A stretch of 35,737 nucleotides of DNA from Ruminococcus sp. (GCA_023663085.1 JAMPIB010000040.1:1-35737); one strand, 5' to 3'. Shown: positions 17,549 through 26,771, counted from the stretch's first letter. The notes: generated by a model not told the origin, from the letters alone. Made by a program: numbers and translations.

Positions 17549-17941
17549 ATGCTGAATGAAGAACGTGTGATCTTGATGACCAAGCTGGCCTCCTATGAGG
17601 CTAATGAAGGAAAGCGGAATGTAGCGATCGGCAGCTATTTTCGCAGCGATTATATAGGGTGGCAGATATTAAAATCCATTATAAGTGCAACGATTGCATT
17701 TGTAGTGGTTTTTGCCATGTACATTTTTTATGATTTTGAAGTCTTTATGATGGATATTTACAAGATGGATCTGTTAGAATTCGGTAAGAGCGTTTTGAAG
17801 AATTATATCGGTGCGGTACTCATATACTCGCTGATATCTTATGCCGTGTACGCTTACCGGTACAGCAGGGCGCGCAAGAGCCTGAAACTGTATCATTTGA
17901 ATCTGAGAAAATTATCGGGTATGTACAGCAATAAGCAATAA
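17549..17941 (+). CDS. Small two-helix membrane protein of unknown function
   Basis: The 130 residues have a soluble start, a first membrane helix (about 45-68, ISATIAFVVVFAMYIFY), a short loop with acidic residues, a second helix (about 90-108) and a basic C-terminus (YRYSRARKSLKLYH). The ATG follows GGAGGAATTCC. I do not recognise the family. It sits 24 bp before another unknown membrane protein and then cdaA, so the pair may be cotranscribed with the c-di-AMP operon. Confidence 0.75.
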   Translation: MLNEERVILMTKLASYEANEGKRNVAIGSYFRSDYIGWQILKSIISATIAFVVVFAMYIFYDFEVFMMDIYKMDLLEFGKSVLKNYIGAVLIYSLISYAVYAYRYSRARKSLKLYHLNLRKLSGMYSNKQ

Positions 17942-17965
17942 CTTTACATTTTGAGAGGATGAACG

Positions 17966-18913
17966 ATGACAACGTTACTTGTTGCAAAACAGTATATGAA
18001 GCTGTTTTACAGTAAATATGAAATTTACATCATGCCGTTTTTAAAGTTCCTGTTAGCGTTTACGGCTTTGCAGATGATCAATTCGCATCTGGGATACAGG
18101 GCCGGTATCACCAGGCTGACAGTTGTTCTGATCGTAGCGTTGATGTGTTCTTTTATGCCGACGAATTTTATCGTGGTCATGTCGGCGTTATTTATCATAC
18201 TGCATTTGTATGCTTTCAGTCTGGAATGCACGATCGTGATCGGTGTGGTCTTTCTGCTGATGTTTCTCCTGTATTTCAGATTTTCACCGAAGGATACGGC
18301 AGTTGTCGTGCTGACGCCGATCTGCTTTGTCCTGAAGATACCGTATGTGGTTCCGATCTCCATGGGACTGATCGGTACACCGGCATCAGCAGTATCGGTA
18401 GCCTGCGGTGTCATCGTGCATTACGTGCTCCATTATGTGACGGAAAATGCCACGCTGCTGCGCGGAATGGCCGAGGAAGAGACGGCGGCCAAATTTAAGA
18501 TCGTCATTGACGGGCTCTTGAATAATAAAGAGATGGTAGTTACGATTGTGGCCTTTGCGGTCACTCTGATACTGGTATATATCATCCGCAGGCTGAGTAT
18601 TGATTATGCCTGGACAATTGCCATGGTGGCAGGAGCGTTTGTCAATGTGATGGTCATTCTGATCGGCGATCTGATGTTTGATACCAATGTATCTTTGGGC
18701 GGTGTCATTATCGGCACCACCGTATCTTTCCTGCTTACGGTCGTATTACAGTTTTTTGTTTTCCATGTAGATTACAGCAGGACGGAAAAGGTACAATTTG
18801 AGGATGATGAATATTATTATTATGTAAAAGCAGTACCGAAAGTGACTGTAACGCGGCCTGAGAAACAGGTGAAACAGATCGCGGGACAGAAAAAGAGCAG
18901 AAATGTCAGGTAA
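17966..18913 (+). CDS. Polytopic membrane protein of unknown function
   Basis: The 315 residues form about eight hydrophobic helices between residues 20 and 270 with few charged residues. A soluble C-terminal tail holds an acidic/tyrosine stretch (EDDEYYYYVKAVP) and a basic end (KQIAGQKKSRN). GAGAGG precedes the ATG. There is no motif that names a transporter or enzyme. The cdaA start lies 18 bp downstream, so it probably shares the transcript. An envelope role linked to c-di-AMP is only a guess from position. Confidence 0.8.
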   Translation: MTTLLVAKQYMKLFYSKYEIYIMPFLKFLLAFTALQMINSHLGYRAGITRLTVVLIVALMCSFMPTNFIVVMSALFIILHLYAFSLECTIVIGVVFLLMFLLYFRFSPKDTAVVVLTPICFVLKIPYVVPISMGLIGTPASAVSVACGVIVHYVLHYVTENATLLRGMAEEETAAKFKIVIDGLLNNKEMVVTIVAFAVTLILVYIIRRLSIDYAWTIAMVAGAFVNVMVILIGDLMFDTNVSLGGVIIGTTVSFLLTVVLQFFVFHVDYSRTEKVQFEDDEYYYYVKAVPKVTVTRPEKQVKQIAGQKKSRNVR

Positions 18914-18931
18914 AAACAGGTAGGAACGAAA

Positions 18932-19801
18932 ATGCAGCAGATCAATACTCTGATTGAAAAATATTTATCCAAATTGCATATGCCAACCCTTCATTGGACT
19001 GATATTGCGGAGATATTTATCATCACTTTTGTGGTGTACCATGTTCTGCTCTGGATAAAAAATACGCGGGCATGGGCGCTGTTAAAAGGTCTTTTTGTGA
19101 TTGGCGCATTTTTACTTATAGCGGTCATATTTGATATGAATACGATCCTGTGGATCGTCACCAATCTGTTCAGTATTGCGGCGATCGCCATTGTTGTCGT
19201 ATTGCAGCCGGAGCTGCGAAAAGCGCTTGAAGAACTTGGACGAAAGAATCTGTTTTCATCCATACTGACGCTCGGTTCGTCCAAATCGGATATCGAGAGC
19301 CTTTCTGACCGCACGATCAACGAAATCGTCAAGGCTTCTGTAGAGATGGGTAAAGTAAAGACCGGTGCGCTTATCGTTGTCCAGAATGAACAGCCATTGA
19401 ATGAATACGAACGTACCGGTATCGACGTGGACGGTATCGTTTCCAGTCAGCTTTTAATTAATATTTTTGAGCATAATACGCCTTTACACGATGGCGCGGT
19501 CATTGTCAAAGATAACCGTGTTACCGCAGCGACCTGTTATCTGCCGTTATCGGATAATATGGCGCTCAGTAAGGAACTCGGTACAAGACACCGTGCTGGC
19601 GTCGGTATATCGGAAGTAACGGATTCCATGACAGTCATCGTTTCCGAAGAAACCGGAAAGATCAGCGTTGCCTATCTGGGGAAACTGAAACGCGGATTGA
19701 GCGCGGACGAACTACGGGAAATGCTGCACAGCATCCAGGGCAGGACGGGCGATGAGAAGAAGCGGAAGCTGTGGAAAGGCAGGTTCAGAAATGAAGAATA
19801 G
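18932..19801 (+). CDS. cdaA: Membrane diadenylate cyclase CdaA
   Basis: CdaA makes c-di-AMP from two ATP; the nucleotide controls potassium uptake and wall homeostasis. The 289 residues have three N-terminal membrane helices (about 25-42, 50-66, 70-91), a linker, and a DAC domain with the catalytic LHDGAVI (185-191) and TRHRAGVG (218-225) motifs. AGGTAGGA stands upstream. The order cdaA-cdaR-glmM is the standard Firmicutes operon. The gene overlaps cdaR by 11 bp. Confidence 0.97.
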   Translation: MQQINTLIEKYLSKLHMPTLHWTDIAEIFIITFVVYHVLLWIKNTRAWALLKGLFVIGAFLLIAVIFDMNTILWIVTNLFSIAAIAIVVVLQPELRKALEELGRKNLFSSILTLGSSKSDIESLSDRTINEIVKASVEMGKVKTGALIVVQNEQPLNEYERTGIDVDGIVSSQLLINIFEHNTPLHDGAVIVKDNRVTAATCYLPLSDNMALSKELGTRHRAGVGISEVTDSMTVIVSEETGKISVAYLGKLKRGLSADELREMLHSIQGRTGDEKKRKLWKGRFRNEE

Positions 19802-21080
19802 ATTAACCCGGAACTGGGGACTGAAAATTGGTTCTTTTCTGTTTGCGGCAGTTCTATGGCTTATCGTAACGAATATCAACGATCCAATCGGTACGATCAG
19901 AGTTTATAATGTGCCGGTCACGATCCAGAATGCCGATCTGATCACGAACAACGGGCAGGTTTATGAGGTGCTTGACCATACAGGCACGCTGGATGTAGTT
20001 ACCATTTCCGCGAAGCGTTCCATCATTGATGCACTGGATGCGAGCAATGTCATTGCCGTTGCGGATATGAATGACCTGACAAGTTTAAATACCATTCCCA
20101 TCAAACTTTCCACGAATAAATACAACGACAGACTGGAAAGCATCAGCGGGAATATAGATAATGTCAAATTGAACATTGAAACTGAGAAGACAAAGACTCT
20201 GCAGCTCCGTACAGAAACGACAGGAACCGTGAAAGAAGGATATATAGTCGGTGATATTACAGCCGAGCAGAACCTGATAGCGATATCCGGGCCGGAATCT
20301 GTTATTTCACAGGTAAAACGTGCGGTTGCTACAGTGGATGTTTCCGGTTTTACCAATAATATCGGTACGGACGCGGAGATTCGTCTGTATGATGAAGAGG
20401 ATAAGATCATCAATGCCTCAAGTATTGTGAAGAATATCAGTAAAGTACGTGTTACCGTGGAGATTCTGGAGGTCAAGACGGTGGATATCAACTGGAAAGT
20501 GAGTGGTGTTCCGGCAGGCGGATATCTGGCTACGGGCGAGGTTACAGCCGGCAGGAACAGCGTAATGATCGCGGGACGTTCTAAAACGATAGCGGATATC
20601 ACGACAATAGAGATTCCGGAGGGCGCTCTGGATATCAGCGGTGCAACGGAGAATTTTGAAACAATAGTAGATCTGACCAATTATCTGCCCGATGGCGTTA
20701 TTCTGGCGGAAGAGGATTTCCAGGGCAAGGTACGTGTGAACGTAGCCATAGAACCGGTTTCTGAGAGAGTCGTACACCTGCCGGTCAATCAGATACAGGT
20801 ACTGAATGTACCGGAAGGATTTACGATAGAGACGGCGGAAGAAAATCTGACATATCCCATTACGCTTGTGGGTCTGCAGACGGATATTGACGCACTGGAT
20901 CTCGGTACGCTGCGTCCTTCTATAGATATTGCGGAGTATATGGAGGAAGAGGGGCTGGAGACGATAGAGGAAGGAATCTATGCTATGGGAGTGGACTTCC
21001 AGCTTGAAAATGATGCGATCACCGTAAAGGATGCCGTCAGGATCCGGTTGGAACTGACAGCGGTAGGGACAGGAGAATAA
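19791..21080 (+). CDS. cdaR: YbbR-domain regulator of CdaA
   Basis: CdaR is a membrane-anchored extracytoplasmic protein that modulates CdaA. The ATG at 19791 lies inside the end of cdaA, preceded by GGAAAGGCAGG. The 429 residues show one N-terminal membrane helix (about 7-26, NWGLKIGSFLFAAVLWLIVT) followed by about four beta-rich YbbR repeats of 80-90 residues. Later repeats carry phrases such as GYIVGDI, GGYLATGEV and EGFTIE at equivalent places. The overlap with cdaA suggests coupled translation and complex formation. Confidence 0.94.
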   Translation: MKNRLTRNWGLKIGSFLFAAVLWLIVTNINDPIGTIRVYNVPVTIQNADLITNNGQVYEVLDHTGTLDVVTISAKRSIIDALDASNVIAVADMNDLTSLNTIPIKLSTNKYNDRLESISGNIDNVKLNIETEKTKTLQLRTETTGTVKEGYIVGDITAEQNLIAISGPESVISQVKRAVATVDVSGFTNNIGTDAEIRLYDEEDKIINASSIVKNISKVRVTVEILEVKTVDINWKVSGVPAGGYLATGEVTAGRNSVMIAGRSKTIADITTIEIPEGALDISGATENFETIVDLTNYLPDGVILAEEDFQGKVRVNVAIEPVSERVVHLPVNQIQVLNVPEGFTIETAEENLTYPITLVGLQTDIDALDLGTLRPSIDIAEYMEEEGLETIEEGIYAMGVDFQLENDAITVKDAVRIRLELTAVGTGE

Positions 21081-21152
21081 TGTGTAAAAGAAATTTTTCA
21101 CATGCGGATTTTACGGGACGGTTGACAGACAGGAAAGGAGCAGTATTTTGGT

Positions 21153-22502
21153 ATGAGTAGACTATTTGGTACAGATGGCGTCAGGGGGGTTGCCAATGAG
21201 GAATTGACGCCGCAGCTTGCCATGCAGCTTGGTCAGGCGGGAGCTTATGTGCTTTCCAGAGAAAATGAGCATAAGCCGACGATCATGGTCGGCTGTGATA
21301 CCCGTATTTCGGGAGATATGCTGGCGAACGCTCTGATGGCAGGGGCCTGTTCAGTAGGCGCCAATGCGGTGTATGTAGGTGTCGTACCTACACCGGCAGT
21401 TGCTTATCTGACGAGAAAATATAAAGTGGATGCGGGCGTTGTTATTTCTGCATCGCACAACCCGGTGGAATTTAACGGTATCAAGTTCTTTGACGGCAAT
21501 GGCTATAAACTGCCGGATTCTCTGGAAGACGAGATTGAAGAACTGATACGTAACGGTATGCAGGGCATCAAGTTTCCGATCGGTGCGGGCGTAGGAAAGA
21601 TCAAGTATCGTACTGATGCCAGAGAAGAATATATCAATCATGCCATTCAGGCTGTCAAGGTAGAACTGGAAGGAATGAAGATCGTGGTAGACTGTGCGGA
21701 AGGGGCATCTTTTTATACTTCCGTTGAGGCATTGAAGGAACTGGGAGCGGAGATCGTAGCCATCCATAATAATCCGGATGGAACGAATATCAATGCCAAC
21801 TGCGGTTCTACGCATATGGAAGAATTACAGGCCAGAGTCGTTTATGAAAAGGCCGATCTGGGTCTTGCTTTTGACGGAGACGCCGACCGTCTGCTGGCAG
21901 TAGACGAAACCGGAAATATCGTCAACGGCGATCAGATCATGGCGATTGTCGGCTGTCATATGAAAAAACAGGGCAGATTAAAACATGATACGATCGTGGC
22001 CACGGTTATGAGCAATCTTGGCTTTTTCCTGATGGGAGAAAAGAACGGACTGCATATCGAACAGACCAAAGTAGGCGACAGATATGTATTGGAAAGAATG
22101 CGCGAGATTGATGCCAGCCTCGGAGGAGAACAGTCCGGACACGTCATTTTTCTGGATGAGAATACGACGGGCGATGGCCTTTTAAGCGCCCTGCATCTGC
22201 TGCAGGTCATTGTGGAGACGAAGAAACCTTTATCAGAACTGGCAAAGATCATGGAAGTGATGCCGCAGGCACTCGTAAATGCCAAGGTGCCGAATCATAA
22301 AAAAGAAAAATATATGGACTATCCGGAGATCGCCGATGCCATTGCGGCGCTGGATCAGAAATTTGCCGGCGAAGGCCGTGTACTGATCAGACCTTCGGGG
22401 ACAGAGCCGTTAGTGCGTGTCATGATCGAAGGGAAGGATCAGAAAATGATAGAGGGAGAAGCAAAGAAGCTGGCGGAACTGATACAGAACTGCATGTTAT
22501 AG
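21153..22502 (+). CDS. glmM: Phosphoglucosamine mutase
   Basis: GlmM converts glucosamine-6-phosphate to glucosamine-1-phosphate on the way to UDP-GlcNAc for peptidoglycan. The 449 residues contain FGTDGVRGVAN (5-15), the phosphoserine loop VISASHNPVEFNG (97-109, Ser101), the metal-binding DGDADR (about 240-245) and the phosphate-binding RPSGTEPLVRV (about 413-423). AGGAAAGGAG precedes the start. Its place after cdaA and cdaR fits the reported inhibition of CdaA by GlmM in other Firmicutes. Confidence 0.97.
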   Translation: MSRLFGTDGVRGVANEELTPQLAMQLGQAGAYVLSRENEHKPTIMVGCDTRISGDMLANALMAGACSVGANAVYVGVVPTPAVAYLTRKYKVDAGVVISASHNPVEFNGIKFFDGNGYKLPDSLEDEIEELIRNGMQGIKFPIGAGVGKIKYRTDAREEYINHAIQAVKVELEGMKIVVDCAEGASFYTSVEALKELGAEIVAIHNNPDGTNINANCGSTHMEELQARVVYEKADLGLAFDGDADRLLAVDETGNIVNGDQIMAIVGCHMKKQGRLKHDTIVATVMSNLGFFLMGEKNGLHIEQTKVGDRYVLERMREIDASLGGEQSGHVIFLDENTTGDGLLSALHLLQVIVETKKPLSELAKIMEVMPQALVNAKVPNHKKEKYMDYPEIADAIAALDQKFAGEGRVLIRPSGTEPLVRVMIEGKDQKMIEGEAKKLAELIQNCML

Positions 22503-22539
22503 TTATTTTCGGGAAGTATATTTTGCAGACAACACCGGT

Positions 22540-22578
22540 TTTCTTATTTCAGTTTCTTATTTCAAGTTTTCTTATTTC
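22540..22578 (+). repeat. Three direct copies of TTTCTTATTTC upstream of ptsH
   Basis: Identical 11-mers lie at 22540-22550, 22553-22563 and 22568-22578, 13 and 15 bp apart, ending 13 bp before the -35 box. They may be a binding array or only a small tandem duplication. Confidence 0.7.
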
Positions 22579-22591
22579 GATAAATTTTTGG

Positions 22592-22620
22592 TTGAGATAT
22601 TATGCGAATAATGGTATAGT
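22592..22620 (+). promoter_or_regulatory. Sigma-A promoter of ptsH
   Basis: TTGAGA (22592-22597), 17 bp and TATAGT (22615-22620) lie 41 bp before the ptsH start. Confidence 0.75.
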
Positions 22621-22661
22621 AAAAAGGTGAATTGTGACTATGAATTGGAGGGTATGAGGGT

Positions 22662-22925
22662 ATGGTAAGTCAAAAAGTAGTCATCAAAAATCCAACAGGG
22701 TTACATCTAAGACCAGCAGGTATCCTATGCAAAGAAGCAATGAAATTTAAGTCATTGATTACATTTTCGTTTAAGGAAAATACAGCGAATGCTAAAAGTG
22801 TATTAAGCGTTTTGGGTGCATGTGTCAAATGTGGCGATGAGATCGAGTTTGTATGTGACGGGGAAGATGAAGAAGAAGCATTAAAGTCACTCATCAATGC
22901 GATCGAAAGTGGTCTTGGAGAATAA
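22662..22925 (+). CDS. ptsH: Phosphocarrier protein HPr
   Basis: HPr passes phosphate from enzyme I to the sugar-specific EIIA domains. The 87 residues contain His15 in NPTGLHLRPAG and Ser46 in NAKSVLSVLG, so both PTS transfer and HPr kinase control are possible; the His rules out a Crh-type protein. Unusually, the gene stands alone without ptsI, with its own promoter and terminator. GGAGGG precedes the start. Confidence 0.95.
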   Translation: MVSQKVVIKNPTGLHLRPAGILCKEAMKFKSLITFSFKENTANAKSVLSVLGACVKCGDEIEFVCDGEDEEEALKSLINAIESGLGE

Positions 22926-22936
22926 CACTATCCGAT

Positions 22937-22965
22937 AAGCCCGTTGTATTAACGGGCTTTTTTTA
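22937..22965 (+). terminator. Terminator of ptsH
   Basis: AAGCCCGTT (22937-22945) pairs perfectly with AACGGGCTT (22951-22959) over a 5-nt loop, and the T-run continues to 22964. Confidence 0.93.
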
Positions 22966-22988
22966 ATATGATGAGGGAGGAAGGGAAC

Positions 22989-24668
22989 ATGTTAAATTAT
23001 CAAAGATATAGAAAGAATCCGGTGGTGGATTATCCGGAGCGGGAGTGGCCGAATAAAGAGATCGAGAAAGCCCCTATCTGGTGCAGCGTCGATCTGCGTG
23101 ATGGAAATCAGGCATTGATCGATCCGATGCTCGTGCATGAAAAGATTGAATTTTTTAATTATCTGGTCAAATTAGGATTCAAGGAAATAGAAATAGGTTT
23201 TCCGGCGGCCAGCCAGATTGAATTTGATTTTCTGCGGCAGTTGATAGACCGGAAGATGATACCGGACGACGTGGTCGTGCAGGTGCTCACACAGTGCCGC
23301 GAGGAACTGATAGACCGGACATTTGAATCAATAGAGGGCTGTAAACAGGCCATTGTGCATATATATAATTCGACTTCCACGCTGCAAAGAGATGTGGTAT
23401 TCGGAATGGATAAAGAGCAGATTACCAATATAGCTGTAGAAGGTACGAAAATGGTCAAAGAGCGCGCCAAAAACTTTCCGGGTAAAATAATCCTTGAATA
23501 TTCTCCGGAGAGTTTTACAGGCACAGAGCTTGACTATGCGCTGGAGATCTGTACGGCGGTACAGGAAACGTGGGGAGCGACCAAAGAGGAACCTATCATC
23601 ATCAATCTGCCTTCTACGGTAGAGATGAATACGCCGAATGTCTATGCAGACCAGATCGAATGGATGAATAAACACTTTAAGAACCGTGAGAGCATTATTT
23701 TGAGCGTGCATCCGCATAATGACAGAGGAACGGGCGTAGCGAGCGCAGAACTGGCTATTCTGGCCGGAGCGGAGCGTGTGGAAGGGACACTTTTTGGCAA
23801 CGGGGAAAGAACCGGTAATGTGGATGTTCTGAACATTGCCTATAATATGTTTTCGCAGGGTATCGATCCCAAATTACAGATCGAGCATATCAATGAAAGC
23901 ATTGAGATTTATGAGAGATGCTGTAAGATTCCGATCCATCCCAGACATCCTTACGCGGGGAAAATGGTCTTTACCGCTTTTTCCGGTTCGCATCAGGATG
24001 CCATTAATAAAGGCGTAAAGGCTATGAAGGAACGTCAGAGCAAGATATGGCAGGTTCCCTATCTGCCGATCGACCCGGCCGATATCGGTAAGGAATACGA
24101 ACCGATCGTCAGAATTAATTCGCAGTCCGGTAAGGGCGGCGTGGCCTTTATCATGGATACTTATTTCGGATTCAAACTGCCGAAGGGGATGCACAAGGAA
24201 TTTGCCAATGTCATTCAGGAGATTTCCGAAAAACAGGGTGAGGTTTCCCCCGAAGAGATCATGGAAAGTTTCCGCAATGAGTATCTGAACAAAAAAGAGC
24301 CGATCCATTTCAGAAGACTGCGTGTGGATGATTTAAGCGACAGTACCAGATCAGAGTTTGATACTAAAGTAACGATTACTTATACGGATCATGGCGAGGA
24401 GAAAATATTTGAAGCGGTCGGTAACGGCCCTATCGACGCGGCCAAGAGAGGTCTGCGGGAAGAACTTTCTGTGGATATCAAGATACTGGATTATGAAGAG
24501 CACGCGCTGCAGAGCGGTTCCAACTCGCAGGCGGCGGCCTATATCCATCTGCTGGATGTGGACAGCGGCAAAGTCACCTACGGCGTCGGCGTAAGTTCCA
24601 ATATCACGAGGGCGTCCGTAAGAGCAATCTTTTCAGCGATCAACAGGCTGGAGATTGGCGGGAAGTAA
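22989..24668 (+). CDS. leuA: 2-isopropylmalate synthase
   Basis: LeuA joins acetyl-CoA and 2-ketoisovalerate in the first step of leucine synthesis. The ATG at 22989 follows GAGGGAGGAAGGG; an earlier in-frame ATG at 22968 precedes that site. The 559 residues have the TIM-barrel metal motif SVDLRDGNQAL (33-43), HPHNDRGTG (about 241-249), GNGERTGN (about 267-274) and a C-terminal regulatory domain with GNGPIDAA and the leucine-binding type end. The length and the early YRKNP context match the long LeuA form. No leuBCD follow, and no T-box or leader peptide is visible before it. Confidence 0.94.
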   Translation: MLNYQRYRKNPVVDYPEREWPNKEIEKAPIWCSVDLRDGNQALIDPMLVHEKIEFFNYLVKLGFKEIEIGFPAASQIEFDFLRQLIDRKMIPDDVVVQVLTQCREELIDRTFESIEGCKQAIVHIYNSTSTLQRDVVFGMDKEQITNIAVEGTKMVKERAKNFPGKIILEYSPESFTGTELDYALEICTAVQETWGATKEEPIIINLPSTVEMNTPNVYADQIEWMNKHFKNRESIILSVHPHNDRGTGVASAELAILAGAERVEGTLFGNGERTGNVDVLNIAYNMFSQGIDPKLQIEHINESIEIYERCCKIPIHPRHPYAGKMVFTAFSGSHQDAINKGVKAMKERQSKIWQVPYLPIDPADIGKEYEPIVRINSQSGKGGVAFIMDTYFGFKLPKGMHKEFANVIQEISEKQGEVSPEEIMESFRNEYLNKKEPIHFRRLRVDDLSDSTRSEFDTKVTITYTDHGEEKIFEAVGNGPIDAAKRGLREELSVDIKILDYEEHALQSGSNSQAAAYIHLLDVDSGKVTYGVGVSSNITRASVRAIFSAINRLEIGGK

Positions 24669-24733
24669 ACGGATTGAATAAAATAGTTGGCCTTGTGCTG
24701 ACAGCGGCATCAGGCAAAGAGAAAGGTGTGGTC

Positions 24734-25459
24734 ATGGCTATGGCAAATGAAATAGAAAAATTGGATGAGATCATCAAAAACAGCAATAATATCGTCTTTT
24801 TCGGCGGGGCGGGGGTCTCCACCGAGAGCGGCATTCCTGATTTCCGGAGTGTGGATGGTCTATATAATCAGAAATATGATTATCCGCCGGAGACGATATT
24901 GAGTCATACTTTCTACCGGAGAAATACGGCGGAGTTTTATCGTTTTTACCGCGATAAGATGCTGTGTCTGGATGCGAAACCGAATGCGGCGCATCTGAAA
25001 CTGGCCGAATGGGAGAAAGCCGGGAAATTAAAAGCGGTCATCACCCAGAATATCGACGGACTGCATCAGGCGGCCGGTAGCAGGGTCGTTCTGGAACTGC
25101 ACGGTTCGGTACTGCGCAATTACTGCGAAAACTGTGGAAAGTCTTACGACGCGGAATATATCCTGCATTCCGAGGGCGTTCCTGCCTGCGAATGCGGCGG
25201 CAGCATCAAGCCGGACGTTGTTCTGTATGAAGAGGGGTTGAATCAGAAGACATTGCAGGATGCGGTGCGCTATATCAGCGAAGCGGATGTCCTTATTATC
25301 GGGGGAACTTCACTGGCGGTTTATCCGGCGGCAGGGTTGATCGACTATTACAACGGCAATAAGCTGATCCTTATCAACAAGACGCCGACGCCGCGTGATG
25401 GTGCGGCGGATCTGGTCGTACAGGGCAGCATCGGAGAGATTTTCTCGAAATTATCATAG
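24734..25459 (+). CDS. cobB: NAD-dependent protein deacylase, sirtuin family
   Basis: Sirtuins remove acyl groups from lysines using NAD. The start at 24734 follows GAAAGGTG; earlier in-frame starts lack such a site. The 241 residues show GGAGVSTESGIPDFRS (24-39), TQNIDGLH (104-111), the catalytic His123 in LELHGSV, a zinc site C131/C134 and C152/C154, and the late GGTSLAVYPAA (about 190-200). The zinc site CxxC-x17-CxC is slightly unusual in spacing. It follows leuA by 65 bp and a DUF951 gene comes next. Confidence 0.94.
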   Translation: MAMANEIEKLDEIIKNSNNIVFFGGAGVSTESGIPDFRSVDGLYNQKYDYPPETILSHTFYRRNTAEFYRFYRDKMLCLDAKPNAAHLKLAEWEKAGKLKAVITQNIDGLHQAAGSRVVLELHGSVLRNYCENCGKSYDAEYILHSEGVPACECGGSIKPDVVLYEEGLNQKTLQDAVRYISEADVLIIGGTSLAVYPAAGLIDYYNGNKLILINKTPTPRDGAADLVVQGSIGEIFSKLS

Positions 25460-25479
25460 ATGAGAAAAGGACTTGGAAT

Positions 25480-25659
25480 ATGGAAATACAGGTAGGCGAT
25501 ATCGTGAAATTAAAGAAGCAGCATCCCTGCGGTTCCAAAGAATGGGAAGTTCTGCGGGTCGGAGCAGATTTCCGCTTAAAGTGCGCAGGCTGCGGGCATC
25601 AGATTATGATTGCGCGCAGGCAGGTGGAGAAGAATATAAAAGAATGTATAAGAGAGTAA
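25480..25659 (+). CDS. DUF951-type small zinc-ribbon-like protein
   Basis: A 59-residue frame starts at 25480 (MEIQVGDIVKLKKQHPCGS) with GAAAAGG upstream. It shows the family pattern: VGDIVKLKKxHPCGS, then WEVLRVGADFRLKC, then CxxC with GH (C35, C38), and a last helix. The family is widespread in Firmicutes and of unknown role; nucleic-acid binding is a guess. It overlaps the next gene by 16 bp in another frame. Confidence 0.88.
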   Translation: MEIQVGDIVKLKKQHPCGSKEWEVLRVGADFRLKCAGCGHQIMIARRQVEKNIKECIRE

Positions 25660-26771
25660 TCATAGCTGCTGTAACCGTTATTGCTTCACTCTGTATTTTC
25701 ACAGGCTGCATCCCCAATGACTATACCAGAGAAGAAGAAAATGCCCTTGTAAAAGAAGCGGAGAAAATCGCAGCGGATTATTTGGAATCTGCATATGACG
25801 GTGCAGTGATTAAAGAAATTAATGCGGAGACAAGCGTAGAGGATTCGGCATATGTATTGACAGAATTTGCCAGAGGGTGGTTTAGCTGGCAAGGACAGAC
25901 CTATGCCTTTGTAGTCAGTGTCGAAACAGGGGAGGTCTATACGTCGGTCTGTCTGAATGAGATACAAAAGGGGCTAAAGGAAGCGCTCATACAGGAGTTG
26001 GGAATTGACAGCCGTGAGGCGGAAGTGATAAATTATGAGATTTATTATCGGAAAGGATTAAAGGAGAAAAATGTTGAAAGAAGTACTTTTTTCTGCGTGT
26101 TTCCTGAGGGAGAGACGGCAAAAGATTTGCTGCAGGAAGTATTGACAGACGCAGAAGCATATTATTTTTCCATAATGATCCAATATAAAGGCGGGGATAT
26201 TCCACAGGAAATCATAAAAGGAGACGCACCCTTTCCGACTCTGTACGAAATCAGCATTTATCATATTGCTGAAGAATACGAACTTTATGAGGGGAGGGCG
26301 GCTGTGCGTGAGAATCTGCCTGTTTTGTCAAAAGAGATTCTACAACGTAATTACGGAAAGGATAGTGCAAAATATACCAAAAATCAGGTAATAGAGCGGA
26401 ATGGCCTTCGGGTAGTGTATGACGCATATGAGTGGAAGAGAGAGCAGGAGAGCGTTACAGAGGCGGTAATTGACGAAGAAGACATCAGTCTGACGATGAC
26501 AAAAGAGAGTATTGTTTTGGACTGCACAAAAGAGCATTTTTGCATGTATCTTTTGACTACGGATGGGAAAATAGCGGAAAAGTATCTCCATACCATACCT
26601 GTAAATTCAACAGGTAAGGAAACGTTGCGAAACGGAATATGGTATCCCTATGGGGATATTTATATCTATTCAGACATTTATCATGATACAGACATAGAGA
26701 ACAGAACAACTCATAAGTTCAACGATAACCAGAGAACGGCGAACATAATATATTCAGGGGACGGTGCATAA
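25644..26771 (+). CDS. Lipoprotein of unknown function
   Basis: The ATG at 25644 lies within the end of the DUF951 gene, with GGTGGAGAAG upstream. The longer open frame before it is a shadow of DUF951. The 375 residues start with MYKRVIIAAVTVIASLCIFTGC, a lipoprotein signal with F-T-G-C as the likely lipobox, then a charged mature part without membrane helices. About residues 25-100 look like an alpha/beta unit with a WQGQTYAFVVSVETG strand pair. The last 20 residues are polar and low in structure. I do not recognise the family, and the region seems more AT-rich than its neighbours, so it may be an acquired or fast-changing gene. Confidence 0.78.
   Translation: MYKRVIIAAVTVIASLCIFTGCIPNDYTREEENALVKEAEKIAADYLESAYDGAVIKEINAETSVEDSAYVLTEFARGWFSWQGQTYAFVVSVETGEVYTSVCLNEIQKGLKEALIQELGIDSREAEVINYEIYYRKGLKEKNVERSTFFCVFPEGETAKDLLQEVLTDAEAYYFSIMIQYKGGDIPQEIIKGDAPFPTLYEISIYHIAEEYELYEGRAAVRENLPVLSKEILQRNYGKDSAKYTKNQVIERNGLRVVYDAYEWKREQESVTEAVIDEEDISLTMTKESIVLDCTKEHFCMYLLTTDGKIAEKYLHTIPVNSTGKETLRNGIWYPYGDIYIYSDIYHDTDIENRTTHKFNDNQRTANIIYSGDGA

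Noticed and set aside
22540-22578. CRISPR-like array
   Set aside because: Units are 11 bp with spacers of 2-4 bp and there are only three; this is a short direct repeat, not a CRISPR.
22503-22988. T-box or leucine leader peptide before leuA
   Set aside because: The space holds only ptsH, its promoter and its terminator; no leucine codon run or T-box core sequence is visible.
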